Position numbers and translations under genes: made by a program. Source: Hofstenia miamia (Eukaryota > Xenacoelomorpha > Acoela). Taken from it: a stretch of 64,000 nucleotides of DNA. Location: NCBI GenBank assembly GCA_004352715.1, contig SCFE01000031.1, positions 1,715,952-1,779,951 on the forward strand. Reading direction: 5' to 3'. Positions 21,800 to 35,900 of the stretch are shown piece by piece; positions within the stretch are counted from its first letter, which is position 1, and each line of letters begins with the position of its first letter. Under the pieces are notes generated by a model. The model was not told the origin of the DNA, did not search any database, and saw nothing but the letters and a program-made list of their open reading frames with translations.

Positions 21800-24700
21800 C
21801 TAAGATATATCTTAATGAATTTTATCTCTTCAAGTGTAACTTTCGTTATGAGAGGATGGATTTCTTAGAAAATTTTTGTGTTAGCTTCTTTCAAAAATTT
21901 TTTGGAAACTGGTAAAAGCTTTTGCGTTTTCAATTATTCAAATTATTGGGAAGCACTTTCAACATAATCCCTCGGCTCGAAAGAATACTAAATTTCGTTT
22001 TTGTTTTCCTTATATTACTGTCATTGTTTAAGTAAAATATTGCATAACTTGTTTTTTTAATTTTGTGGGATATAAACAAGTTTTCTTAAACATTGGATAT
22101 TAATAGGAATATTTCTTAACAAGCATTCGTGCAAAAATTATTGTCTGACAAAATTTTCAAACTGAGTATGACCTTGCATAAACACCTTTGGTTGTTGAAA
22201 AGCATTGGAAAACCTGGACTATTAATAATAAGAAGTACATACACAGACAAATCGAAGAGGAAGTCATTAGTAAGACGAGGTTGGACATCATAGACAGAAA
22301 TGTTTTTTTGAATTTCAGATTCAATCTTTCTAAACAAGAAACGTTAAATGTAAACTATAATATATATATATTTGGGTGGTCTTTAATATATGAGGTACGA
22401 CCAATACCTTCTTGTACACTTTCATTTTGTTCTATCCTTGGAACTAATGTTTGAGCCAAATTGAATAAGATTTAGAGGTAGCTCAACATGCTTAAAGCTT
22501 GTGTTACACAATATAAGTAGTGTCTCACCATTTTTCCTATATTGTCTCAGATTTCATATCCTTAAAGCTCCCTTTATCCAGTCCACTTGTTCTAAGAGGT
22601 GAAAGAAGCTATAGAAGACTGTTTATTGCCAGAACTGACGAGCAAAGCAACAATCTGAATTTTTATTTAATTTTCCTCTTATTTCAGCAAACATTGAATT
22701 CAGGTATTATTTATACCAGTAAGAAATTTATTACATGTATTTGTTTTTAATCTAAACATTCAGTCTGTACTTCTATGATACTTCATGCATTTTGTACTTT
22801 ATTTTAAGCATTAGATTTTTGGTTGCAACAATTGCATTTTTTTTATTCTGAAAAGTTTCTTTGATTTTAGCCAAGTGATTATCTACGTAACAGTTTATCA
22901 CAATAAAAATCAAGATAAATGTACGTTTTCTTTTTTGCTATTGTTCACTAGTTACATAAGAACATAAGAAACTATCACAAGTCTTATCTGTTTAGTTATG
23001 AAAGGATTGTTACTTTTGAAGAGCTCAGGTATTGTTTTTGATGTTCTGAAACAATAATGAATAAATAGTGGAAGTGATCTTTCCCTGTGTCAGCCTACTA
23101 TTAAATTCTTGAATAAGGACCACGCCTTATTCCGCATTGACATTTGTACGACACAGGAGAGAGGCGCGTCTCCCTGTGCATTCAAAATTATCCAAGTCTT
23201 TCCATTCAGAGGGACTTACATAGAGGAGGGAGTCCAAGAGTTGAAAATCTCAAAAAAAAACTTTTGAACAGTGTGTTGTGAAATTGGACAAAGTTTTCTC
23301 GTGAATTTTGGACATATCTACAATGGGCCTTTTCTGTGCATCTTCCTTTTCATCATTTTTTCATTCCTTTCACAATTGCTTTCTTTTCTTGCTCAGAAGC
23401 TCTTTCAATGAAAATGGCAAGCCTGATAACATCCTCAGAAAGATACCATAGGTGACCTGCGATTTTTGGATTGTAAACAGATTTGATTCCAATGTCATTG
23501 CAAGCTGAACACTCTTGACACTTCATTTATTAGCACCCAAGCTACCCTTGGGGTTGATATCCAGTTCTTTATGTAGATGTGAAGGAGAAAAATCACTAGC
23601 CTTCAGATCCCTTATTCTTCACACTCTGTCAGACTGAATTGATAGTGGAACATGAAAATCTTCATTGAGTAAATTGCCTTTGCCATCCATCTGGCATGAT
23701 GAATGCTCCCAGGAGACAGTAACTTGATTCCATGAGGTAGAGTGGAACCAAATAAGATGAAAGCCAATTCTGCCATCTCTCTGTAATCATTGCTAGGAAG
23801 ATCATACAACAGCCACATCTATATCAATGCCTTCTTCATATCAGCTTCAATCTATTAATTCCCACTGACCTATGAATTATTTGTCTGGGTCCATGAAGAG
23901 ACCATTACAGATGTGAACACTCCTGAGACCACAAGTTACACAATACTGTCTCAACAAGCAATCCAGTGCAAGTCTGTTTCAAGAAATTGTTTTAGGAGTT
24001 ACAGACTTCTCCTGAATTACGAACTGTGTTTGCGTGGTTTTATCAAAACACATGGCTTTAACATTCCACAGTCATATCCTGGGCATGTCCTGTTCCACTT
24101 GCATGTCATGGTATGCCAAGGAGTCAAGTGTTACCTTAACAGTCATATCTGATATTATTTTGCTGTTCCAATGTACCACAAGAGGATGATCATTAAGGTC
24201 AGTCACAAATGACTTCTGCAAAATGATGCCTGTTTTTTACAAAAGGCTATATGTTGCTGACATATTGTACTCTGGTTCAATGCAAGCTTTTCAACTGGGA
24301 TTCCAAAACTATTTGCTGTCTTGGCAACTACAACAAATGAAGCTTGATCGGAGATTTTGTGGGATTGGAGGAAGCCTGATGGATCTGCAGTGAACCCTAT
24401 CTTCCTGCCTTGTTTCTTTGTAAAAGTTGCAGATGACTCTATATGATTAGGAGGGGAAGTGGAGAACAGATACATATGAATGCAATAGCTTCTAAATATT
24501 ACATTGCATAACAGAAATATTTTGCAGCAAGAAAATATTTCATGTAATGAGATGACAGCTGCAACACTACAGTGCAGTAGTGTTTAAGGAATTCAATATT
24601 TGAATAGCTCCTTTTAAATCAAGCAGCATTTGGCAAGATTTAAAATAACATTGAAATTTCAAATATTTAGCTGGTCTGACATTTAACATTCTTACAATTT

Positions 24701-27700
24701 TCAGTGTTTCAGAAATGAATTTAGATAAAAGCATTCAAATCATTGACAAATTTGCTATATTTATCAGGTTTGGCAATATACAGTCTTCTATAGCTTCTTT
24801 CACTTTTTAGAGCAAATGGATTGGATAAAGGGAACTTTAAGGATTTGAAATCTTAGACAATATTGGGAAAATGGTCAGATACTACTTATATTGTGCAAAA
24901 CAAGCATGTTGAGCTACCTCTAAATTTTATTCACTTTGGCTCAAATTGCATCACAAGCATTAATTCCAAGGATAGAACAAAATGAAGATGTGCAAGAAGG
25001 TATTTGCCATACATCATATATTGCGGACCACCCTCATAAATGTAATACAATGCTAAGCTTGTTCTGTTAAAGAAGTACATGCAGTAAAATGCGAAAGTGC
25101 TTACTACTATTTGAATATCAAATGATAAGTCTAATAAAACAAAACTATTTAATGCCATTGACAGTCATTGTGTGGAAGTTTTTGATAAGTAGTAGTCAGT
25201 AAGGAACACAAAATATTTGTATAATATTCATTTAACATGAATTTAAAAGATATATTTTATATTATATTTCATCCACAAATCACTTACGTTTGATAAGATT
25301 TGATGTTCGTGGAGACAACATCGTAATTCTGAGGAATAAAAACCGTTACAAAATCATCTGAGGAAACTACTATCACCTAAATGCAATATGATTTGTAATT
25401 CATATATAACATAAAACGATTGCTGTTTGAAAAGTCTAAGAATGGAAAACTCAACTACAGTAAATAACTTCTTATTGAGATTATGTAATTTTTAATTGGA
25501 CGATTGAAGATCGTATGCTTGCATAGTATATCAGATGAGAATGCTTAGAAAGCTTTACAAAGATGTTCCTATACCAACGCCAATCATAAATTGCATGCTT
25601 AGGCCCGCATCGAGAATTTCTAAAAAAGGGAGCAGGGCCAATTCTTATTCAAGACATATTGGGCTAGGTAGTTTTGATTATATTTTGCAGTTAAAGATGT
25701 ACAAATTTAAACAAACTTTTAAATAAATAAAGCAATAGAGTAATTATGAATTAATCTACTTTTTTGCACTTTATGTCAAACAAAAAACTGTTCATCAATA
25801 TATCAATCAGATCGTATGTGAATGAGTTGAAATTGGCCCACCCCAAAGGGAGGGGACTGGCACAACTTCCGCCTAAATACGCCATGGGCATGTTTGAAAA
25901 TCTCGACATTAAATGTAGACTCACTCTGTCAACAGATACAAACTCTCATTTGTGACTGTTGATTGTTGGGATGAGCACCTTATACTGTAGGGCTTATAAA
26001 TTGTTACCCATAAATTCGGATATTGTTTAACAATATGAATCAATTCTAATCACTTATTTTCAGTGTAATTGCTATAATTTAGAATAGAGCTGTTCAATTT
26101 CTGATCTGGCCTTGCAAAGTGACTATGAGCCTTCTAAAGTGACAACCTTTAAAACATTTTTCAAAAAGGCGTGAAATATGTACATTACTAAGCCGATGAC
26201 ATGGAAAATCGCAGATTACTTGACATGCTACCATTTCAGACATATATATATATATTTCGTACTCGTACCTGTAAGGTGGTGAAATCTGTGAAAATCAAAT
26301 CCGTGACATTGATTTGAAAAAGAAACATTCTCTTGTGTGAATTCATGAGTGATGCTTTTAAGAATATTTTGCCAGTGATTGGTTCCGCATAAAACATGTG
26401 AGTGTCCATAATAAAAACACTATAAATTAGAGGACTGCCATCAGGATCGGTTGCCTATAAATACAATAATATTTAATACATGCTAAAAAAATTCTTAAGT
26501 GGCATTGTTCCACATCATTGCTTTCAACTCAAGTCCGTGAGAGGGTTGAAAACAGATGAGTGAAATACTCTAAAGGCCAAAAGGATTCATGTTCAATGTA
26601 ATATTTTGTGAACTAATCTATTACAATTTGTGGGGAATATTAGCCATTTAGAAGTTTAAAAAGTTGTGTTCAAAAGAGTGGCCTTATGCCAGTGATGGGC
26701 ATTCTCTCAAAATGTCACCCGTAACCCGAACTGAAAAAGCTATGACGCAACGACGCAGGATTACAAGAAATATTTCTTGCTACGAAATATTTTTATCGCG
26801 CGATGGCGCACGAAAATTGATTTCGCGTGCTATCTTAATAAATGCCATAAAAAATATTTTTAGCAATTGCTCTAAATTGGTCAGCATTTTTATACCGTCA
26901 CGAAATCTTTCTGCGTCGTGAAGCAAGACGCATTGTAGTGCTGCCTTTCTTTAAAGAAAATGTTTGCTAGATTTTGGGGCAATTTGCATTATATTCACCC
27001 ATATATTTTCTTGAGAAGTCATAGAAAAAATAAATTTTAGCGATTTATCTAAATTGGTCTGATTTCGTAATGGCATAAAAAAGATTTACTACATTCCAGA
27101 GACCTTGCAGCCTTTCACGTTTTGAACTTAATAATGATATAGGAAGATATTTAGTTACAATTTGATAGTTTTTTACTAACTTGTGGTGAAAAAATGCAAG
27201 TGGAATACTTTGCATCCATTGTTACGTAATTTCTTAAAAGTTGACTTTGAAATGTTGGAGGATTGTCGTTAACATTGTTGAGGTCAATCTTGAGATTAAG
27301 TAAGTTCCCATTTTCTAAATTTAAGAAGAGTAAGCAATACTGAAAGGAAGCAAGTACTTTTTTAATAATTTGCTTAAGAACTTTGCCCGGTACATGTACC
27401 ATAAATGATAGATGACATAATATGGCAACAACCAAGCCATTTTGAGTTATTGAAATGAGAAATGATTCTATTTTTAACGAAAATTTACTCAGTAATTTTC
27501 TATTATTATTTGATAGTCTCGTTAAGTTATATTTATATGAAATTTATATGTAATAATTCATTATGGTTCAAAAATATGCATAAATCTTAAAATCTAAAAG
27601 CACTAGGTTTAACCCTACGATTAACTAGCGGGGTACATTTTGTACCTCAAAATTAAAATTTTCTGTATAGAAAATGTGAAATTTTTTAATATACACAAAA

Positions 27701-28143
27701 TTGTATGTATTTATTAATCTTTGCAATGAAAAAAATTTTAGGATAAGTCTATATGTCAAAAATTGTTAGTGGGGTACATAATGCACTATGCTTAGAAATA
27801 AACATTCTATATTTTGTACAATATTTAATTATTTTAAAACATTTCAAATGGTTTCAATGGATTCTAAATGATTTTGAAATAGTAAAGAAAATGATAAAAA
27901 AACAATTTTCTTAGTTTTACAATACTGATGTAGAATTTTTTCACAGTATTTAAAGACAACATTGAAAATCTATAAATTTGTCATGCTATTGCATCAATAT
28001 ATCAGATTTGGTTTTGGATATGTGTTTGAATATATGTACAATATTTTATGGCTTGGTTGAAATATGTGCTCTCAATTCATATAAAATACACTACAACACC
28101 AGAAAGTATGTTTGAGATTCTGCTGGTCAGCGTGAATTTCTTT

Positions 28144-28175
<32 letters not shown>

Positions 28176-28764
28176 TAATGCGAGCAAAAACAAAATTTAC
28201 ATAAATCTTAAAATCTAAAAGTACTAGGTTTAACCCTACGATTAACTAGCGGGGTACATTTTGTACCTCAAAATTAAAATTTTCTGTATAGAAAATGTGA
28301 AATTTTTTAATATACACAAAATTGTATGTATTTATTAATCTTTGCAATGAAAAAAATTTTAGGATAAGTCTATATGTCAAAAATTGTTAGTGGGGTACAT
28401 AATGCACTATGCTTAGAAATAAACATTCTATATTTTGTACAATATTTAATTATTTTAAAACATTTCAAATGGTTTCAATGGATTCTAAATGATTTTGAAA
28501 TAGTAAAGAAAATGATAAAAAAACAATTTTCTTAGTTTTACAATACTGATGTAGAATTTTTTCACAGTATTTAAAGACAACATTGAAAATCTATAAATTT
28601 GTCATGCTATTGCATCAATATATCAGATTTGGTTTTGGATATGTGTTTGAATATATGTACAATATTTTATGGCTTGGTTGAAATATGTGCTCTCAATTCA
28701 TATAAAATACACTACAACACCAGAAAGTATGTTTGAGATTCTGCTGGTCAGCGTGAATTTCTTT

Positions 28765-28800
<36 letters not shown>

Positions 28801-29854
28801 GCGAGCAAAAACAAAATTTAGAACAATGATAGTTTTCATTAAATTTAAGGTTGACATGTTAAAAGGCATATTCTTAAAAATCGAAGTACCATAACATATA
28901 TTAATTCTAGCTGTTCTTTGAAGAAAATTAACCAAACGACATATACTATTAAATGTTTTTTTACAAGTTTTCTTAACTTGAAATAACGTTAGATCTTGAG
29001 AACGCATGTTGTTATAGTTTGGAGAATAAAGCGAAATGAAGTTGAAAATTTTGTGTCGTATTTGTCATTTATTAATTTATTCATAAATAACAAATTATTT
29101 ACTTGTAGAAAAATCGGGAGAACTTTAAAAGATGATTTTTATATGAAATGCCAGTAGTTATCCACTTAAACACATTGATTGAAAACGATCGAGCTTAAGC
29201 ACATCTGTTAAATTCACACACCATGTGAGTGAAGTGTACATTAAAATAGAAAGAACTATTGATTAATGTAACATTAATTTACAATTTGTTGAGGTGCTAA
29301 ATGGAAGAGATTTTCTGATAAAAGAAAATACCTTAGAATGCTTCGGAGATTTCTTATCTATATGGTGAGCCATGACAATTTAGATGCAATATAGACACCA
29401 AGATCACGAACCTCATATTATATTATATTAATATTACATTATACTTACTACTCCTCATATTGAGTAAGGATATTCGTATAGAAATAGACTTCAGGCTCAT
29501 GTATTTCAAGAATTGTTATTTATGATTCATGAGAAAACCATAGCGATTCCTACACCTTCACAGACATTATTTTGACAGTGTTCTTTATGTTCAAAAAAGT
29601 ATGATAAGAAATGAAGAAAAATCTTAGTAATATTTCTCGCGTGTGCTTTGCATCCCTAAATACGCATATAAAGCTATTCTTGGGAAAGAGACGGCGGTCA
29701 GAAGATATTAAAGAACACAAATCTGTGCTAAAACTGTTCTCTAGTTACAACAAATTCTCTCGCTTATATACAAATTAATGTCAACATATGCACAATATAC
29801 ATGCTAAACCGAAAACATGTGATCTGGCCGATACAAACAACCAGTACCGATATT

Positions 29855-29906
<52 letters not shown>

Positions 29907-32900
29907 AATTTTCTGGTTTTTCCAATTAAAAACCAATAAATTACTATTTATTTGCAATAATCATTTTAAGATGTATTTCACTGCATAAAGCGTGGCCCAA
30001 AATTAATGTAGTAAATGAAGAAATTATTTTTCTATATTTACATACTACATTTTTTGTCCTTTTCTTAAAAAGTGCACTTGGAAATAACTAGATTATATTT
30101 AATTTTATTTTTTTCAAAAAAACTTGTCCTAGGCCATTAAGAAATTTATAAATTCTTTATTAAAATTAAAATTCATTGCATTTCATTGCACAAACTAGGA
30201 ATGAATTTTAATTTTTAGAAATGATTATTAATTTCCTGTTTTTTGCTGCTCTAATCTACTCATCACATGTATATTTTCTTAAATATGTTTAAACTTTAAA
30301 TATGTATAAATTTTCTTGAAGGTAATTTTAGGTTTTTAAAGCATGAAATACTTTGAAATCGTCAGCAAATTGAAAGGAAATATTATTCCACTATACTACT
30401 CGAAAACATCAGTAGATTTTTTGGAGATTTTTTTAGGTGATAACGATAACGCAAAAAATACGAAATTTTCTATCAAGTTACGATCATAAATATCAATGTT
30501 CGTGCCGTTTAATGAAGAACTAACACAAGTACGTGAAATTGTTGCTAATGAACTATCAAAAAGGCCGGCCTGAGAAATCGTTTGAAGAGTCCTCAAATCG
30601 ATAAAGAAAATGAAAAGTTTCACTGTTTTCAGAAAAAAATTTTTAAAAATTTTTATGTGGCTCAAAAAAAACTGTCAACTTATCAATTTATTCCTTTTCC
30701 TGTATTCTCAAAAAATATCCACAAAGCTAGGTGAAAAGTTAAATCAGATAAAGAAATAGTCTGCTGCCGAAGCTCTTAGTTTTCTTTCAGTAAATGGACA
30801 CAAAGCGTTATATCATGGCGAAAACAATCTTGGAATGCCTATATACCCTCCTAATGAATCACTTTTAAATTTAAAAAAACATTCTATCCACAATCTAATC
30901 AAACTACTTAGACTTTGACACAATAGGATACAATTGATTTACTATTTTTTCTTTAGCACGAATGGTAAAATCCAAAGAGATTAATCTTGATCTAAATCAA
31001 CTACATCAAATTCATTTCAAATATGTAATAGATGGAATGCCATCAATCGATTTAAGCAAATTTTTAAAGCAATATATCTTCTGTTATGTTAATTACAACT
31101 ATCGTGCTCATTTTACAAATATCAATTCGAAGCGAAACACTCGTGAAATTTAAAAAGCAATTCGCCGTTTATTTGTCGATAAGTTTTTATATCCTACACA
31201 GAAGCACTTGCAATTATGAGGGAATTATATTAAAAAATTTTTTTTGTCTTAATAAGACCTTTGAATATAGTGTTACTTTCAAATTTCAATTGAAGCCATC
31301 TCCTACCATGCTTGAAGGCAAAAGAGTTTCAGCTTTTCTCGAAAATGAAAGCGCGTTGAAACGTCCCATTTACAATCTTCGACGAAAAGATATGTCAAAA
31401 GCACATCCAAAAAATATTAACAATTGTTCGAATATAAAATATAGTTTACCAGTCTTTAATAAAAGGCTAAATGCCTTTGAATAAATATTGAATCCATCAT
31501 ATCGACTTGGATTTAGAATCTGTCAAGTCCGAGGCGAGTAAATTAAAAATTTTATCAAACAAAGAAAACTAATGTCATCCCAATGTTTAAGGTGAAAACT
31601 GGTATTCTCATTGAAATACAAAAGACAGAAGGATTTGGATCAAGAAATTATGGAAATACTTGATGATGAGAATTCAATTATCCTATTTTGATTTCAGAAA
31701 TAACAGCTATTAATATGGAATTTATCTAAAAGTTATATGAATAAATTTCAGTCCTAAATTCAAGTGAGAAAAGTGATAGTTTAATATTTCTTCAAAAATC
31801 GTCAGATTTTTTTTGATATTTAACAGAAAATTTATTCATAGTATATTCTACCTGCATCTATTCATAAAATTTTGTGTCATGGATCGTAAGTAATCGATAA
31901 TTTTTTGTTGCCTTTACGTTTATATAACGAGTCGATGTAAAATGCTTGAAATCATCCAGAATCAACATTAGACGAAAAATTTCACTTCAAGCTATAACGG
32001 AAGACATATATCACTATTTTTTGTATGTCGCAGACCCATTTATCATTCGAAATTTCATTAATAAATTGTATTTCTTTATTTATTTTTCACTTTTTGAGTA
32101 TTTCTTTTCACAATCTAAGAAACATTTTAAACATTAACAACATATGAAAATATGAAACGCTTATTAAAATCTTCAGGCATTGTTCACATGAGTTCATGAA
32201 GTCAAAACACCCAAAACTTAAACAAGGTCCAATGCTTTAAAAAATCAATAAAAAATCAAATAATCTTTTGCATTTGTTTTAATGTTTTAGAAAATATATA
32301 TAAAATAAGATGCTGGTACTTTTTTGCAATTCTTGTACACTGCTTGCTTTGTAATATATAATTTTTTCTATTGTAGAGAGCTTTAAGGAAGGGAATTTCT
32401 AAATGAGTCCGCTATTCAAAATAATTCAAGAATTAAAAAATTCTCACAAGTATATCTGTAAAAGGTTAATTAAATTTAATTTTCTTAAAGTAAGTAAAAC
32501 ATTTTAAACCGAAAAGTCCCCATTTTCCCCATTTCTTAAGAAAAGTAGTAAAATATATTTAAAAAGTGATTTTTGTAAACAAAAAATGAGGCATGCATAG
32601 ATTTTTGATACCCACATTAACAAAATTTGCAGTAAGTATGAACTATTTTTAAATTATTTTTAATAATTTTGAAAGCATGACAAAATCTAAAAACTATTTT
32701 ATCAAAGAATGAATATACATACATATATACTTAGTAGAGAATATTATAAAAAATCGCGCTTTCACTTGCATAAGTTATTTGAAAGTTGAAACTTTTAAAG
32801 AACAGACAGCTTGGAAAGTTTTCTCAAAACAATATAACCTCAATTGTCATAAACTGGACCCACCTTTATTGAAAAAATCTTCATCGAATGGTATGTAAAA

Positions 32901-35900
32901 TATCTTATCAGTATTGTTTACATTGATAGTAAGTTTGTGAATAATCACTGTCGAATTGCTAGGAATATTTTTCGCCTCTTCTTTATCGCTATCTTCCTCA
33001 ATTTTAAAAACAGTTACTTCATTTATGGTATCATTTTCAGAAATATGGTCTTCAGATTGTGGCATCATTACTTGCATGTCTAAAATGTCTGCCATCGAAA
33101 TCCCAATGATGCTCAGATTGTAGGATTTCTGAACCTCATAGTCTAATATTTGCCTTGAAAATACATCACCAGAATTCGCATCTATATTCCAAGAAGCATT
33201 CTCATTTCCTAAGAATATGATTAGTGCTTAATTCTAAAGGTAGGTTATTATAACTTACCAGCTGCAATCAAGAAGTAAATATCCTTCTGTGACGGATACA
33301 ATAGTTGGTGTAGAGAGACTAGAATCTGATTATTAGGAGAATTTTCATCAATCTCTGTGTAAAAGTAAGGAGTTGTAAAGGTTTGCAATGGCTTTCTACT
33401 TTCATACACGAAAATATTAAATATATGCTGAGATGAAAGTGTTGGAATTCCATCATCACTTACAATTACACCAACCTAAATCATTGCCAATCGGATTTGT
33501 AATTAATGCATAATGGTGTTTAAGATTGTATTAATGTATAGGTAATAACTTCTACATAAAATAAAGATCAGAACTTTGAAAAAGTTGTTTATTGTAAAAC
33601 TAAAGGTTAGTGACGTACCTCCAATTGATCAGGAATTGTAGGGAAGAGTTCCTTTGCTGTAGCAGTCAGCACTAATGCAGTTTTGTTAACAATTTGAAAG
33701 CCCAACTGCTGGTATGAACAGGCAATTGAAAATGACAGTTCATTGGGAAGAAACTAAACACTTTTTTCAGATGATATTGCAAAGTAAACAAAATAAATTG
33801 GAAACGATCATTGACTTTAACATATGCAGATTAATTCAATGATCGAGATCGATTTAGTTGAAAAGAAAAGAAAAAAAACTAGAATACTATACTTAGAATT
33901 GCTTTGTACAATATAAAGTACTGTTTACAACTCTAAGTAGCTTCAGAGAAAACAATACAAAAATGACAACAAACACACTTGAATGCAATTAGCAGAATGT
34001 ATTAATTCTAATTTATGTATGCAATGCAAGTAATAAAACAAAATAATAGAATAATAACCAAGTGTATTTTCAACTTAAATTCTTCACTATTAGTAATTTC
34101 TTATTAGTCTTAAATTTTATTTCATATAACATGATAATTTTTTTATTAAAATGGTGATTGTTATAAATTCAAACAATTGTTTCGGTTAATTTTGTTAAAC
34201 CAAATGATATTACTATCTCTGCATGTAATACACATGCCCAGTTTAGCATAAATATTTTCTCAAACTTTTTTCGAAATAAAGTTCATCACGGATTTTTAAG
34301 GAATACAGAAAAAGTTAAATATTTTAACTGAATTATTAAAGATTTTGAGTTATTTCAACGTTTTTCATGTAACATTAATCAAATTATCAAGAAATGAGAG
34401 CCGTGTTTATTAATGATCTTTTCGTACTGATAACAATTTTATAAAAAATCTAAATTTCCAATTAAATTGCACTTTATATTTGAATTTGAAGAAATATTTA
34501 GTTATTATTTCAAAATAAACTTAAAAATTAATAAATATTCATTTTATAAAAATCGAATATCATTTTCATAAATAATAATATTTGGATTCCTAGATCATAT
34601 TATTGTAAAATAGGAATTGCGAAAAGCTTTTTTAAAATTTTTAGTCTATAAAAATTATAATACATTTATGTTTAATGAATTTCAAAATATTATATTCATG
34701 AATATTTAGGCACCTTTGAATTAACTATTATGTAAAACAATTACTATTGAGCAGAAAAGATTTTTCAAAATTTAAAGAATTACTATTTCAAAATTGCCCT
34801 TATTTTCAAATTTTAAATTTTTGTTAAATTTGGCAGATTTGTATACTTATTGTTATCATTTATAAATAAGACATGCTTTCAAAATTCAATTAAATCATTC
34901 TATTAAATATGCTTGATGGGATCTCAAAGGTATCTTTTAGCCATTTGGGCTTGTACTTGTTTAAACTGTAAGACTTGAACTATTTAGCAAAGTAAAATTG
35001 TCTACTTTACATATAAAAGTGCTGCTTTGCAATAAAAATCTATTGTTTGCTACCAATGGTCCACTAATGGACCATTATTGGCGTACCAAATGGGTCATTG
35101 TCGAATATACTTCACTAGCGCTTAAACACTAGAAGAACCAAAACTACTAGAAAGGCCAATTGGGTCAACTCCCCCATCCCACTATCTTAAGATGTAAGTC
35201 CACAAAATAAAAAGTCAATATGATGATGTGAATCTTACCAAAAGTAACGTACTGGTACCTCTTCATCTCTTAATCATTCAAAATAAAATTCTAATTAAAG
35301 CAGAAATTCTTCTACCTCATTAATTACAAAGTTTATTTATTCCTTGCTTTAAAGACAATAAATGAGAAGTATCTGGACTATATTATACTTAATTCAGACT
35401 AACTGAAAACATAGTAGCTAAACGAATTTTAGTTGTACATTTAGAGTTTATATGAAGAAATTACAGAGAAGCAAGAAATCAACAATTTTATGAGGCCAAT
35501 TTTTTTGTGATAACTTTCTTAAGTCACTCAATCTATTAAGAATAGAAGCTTAATTGAATTGGTGTTTTCTCCAAATCAAAATGATAAAAAATGGAATTCT
35601 GATTAAAGAATATGTTACATTATTCCATTCTTCAATACAATAAAGTGCAGTTATTTTAGAACTTACTCCAGGCAATTCGTTACAAAGCATAAGTACATCA
35701 AGTGATCTCCTGCAATTTTCCAAATTTGCTTGATACAAGTTTTATCAATGCATGGAAATTGCATAAAAAAAAGAACATGCGATCTGCTATTTATAGGGGA
35801 TTAAATATTTTAGCACAATCTTTAGCAGGATAGGCATACATGTCATAGCATCATCAAAAACACCTAAAATTCAGAAAAAAACACTAGTGACGTGAATATA

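Larger units (their letters stand above)
27315..32863 (-). other. Cadherin intron 17 (about 5.5 kb)
   Basis: It holds the 621 bp tandem duplication, a TA microsatellite at about 29857-29906 and weak coding-like debris on the plus strand at 30.9-31.5 kb. No exon with cadherin motifs was seen inside. The flanking exons are phase-compatible (phase 1), so none is required. Confidence 0.6.

Noticed and set aside
26686-26960. cagtgatgggca at 26691 as a hAT left end
   Set aside because: No reverse-complement partner or target duplication could be found.
27609-27660. TTAACCC start in the tandem unit as a possible piggyBac end
   Set aside because: No matching inverted end was found in the unit or nearby.
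31086-31484. 132-codon plus-strand frame in cadherin intron 17
   Set aside because: Lacks recognisable motifs; a neighbouring frame has a weak IDGMPS motif suggestive of transposon debris, but not enough to annotate.
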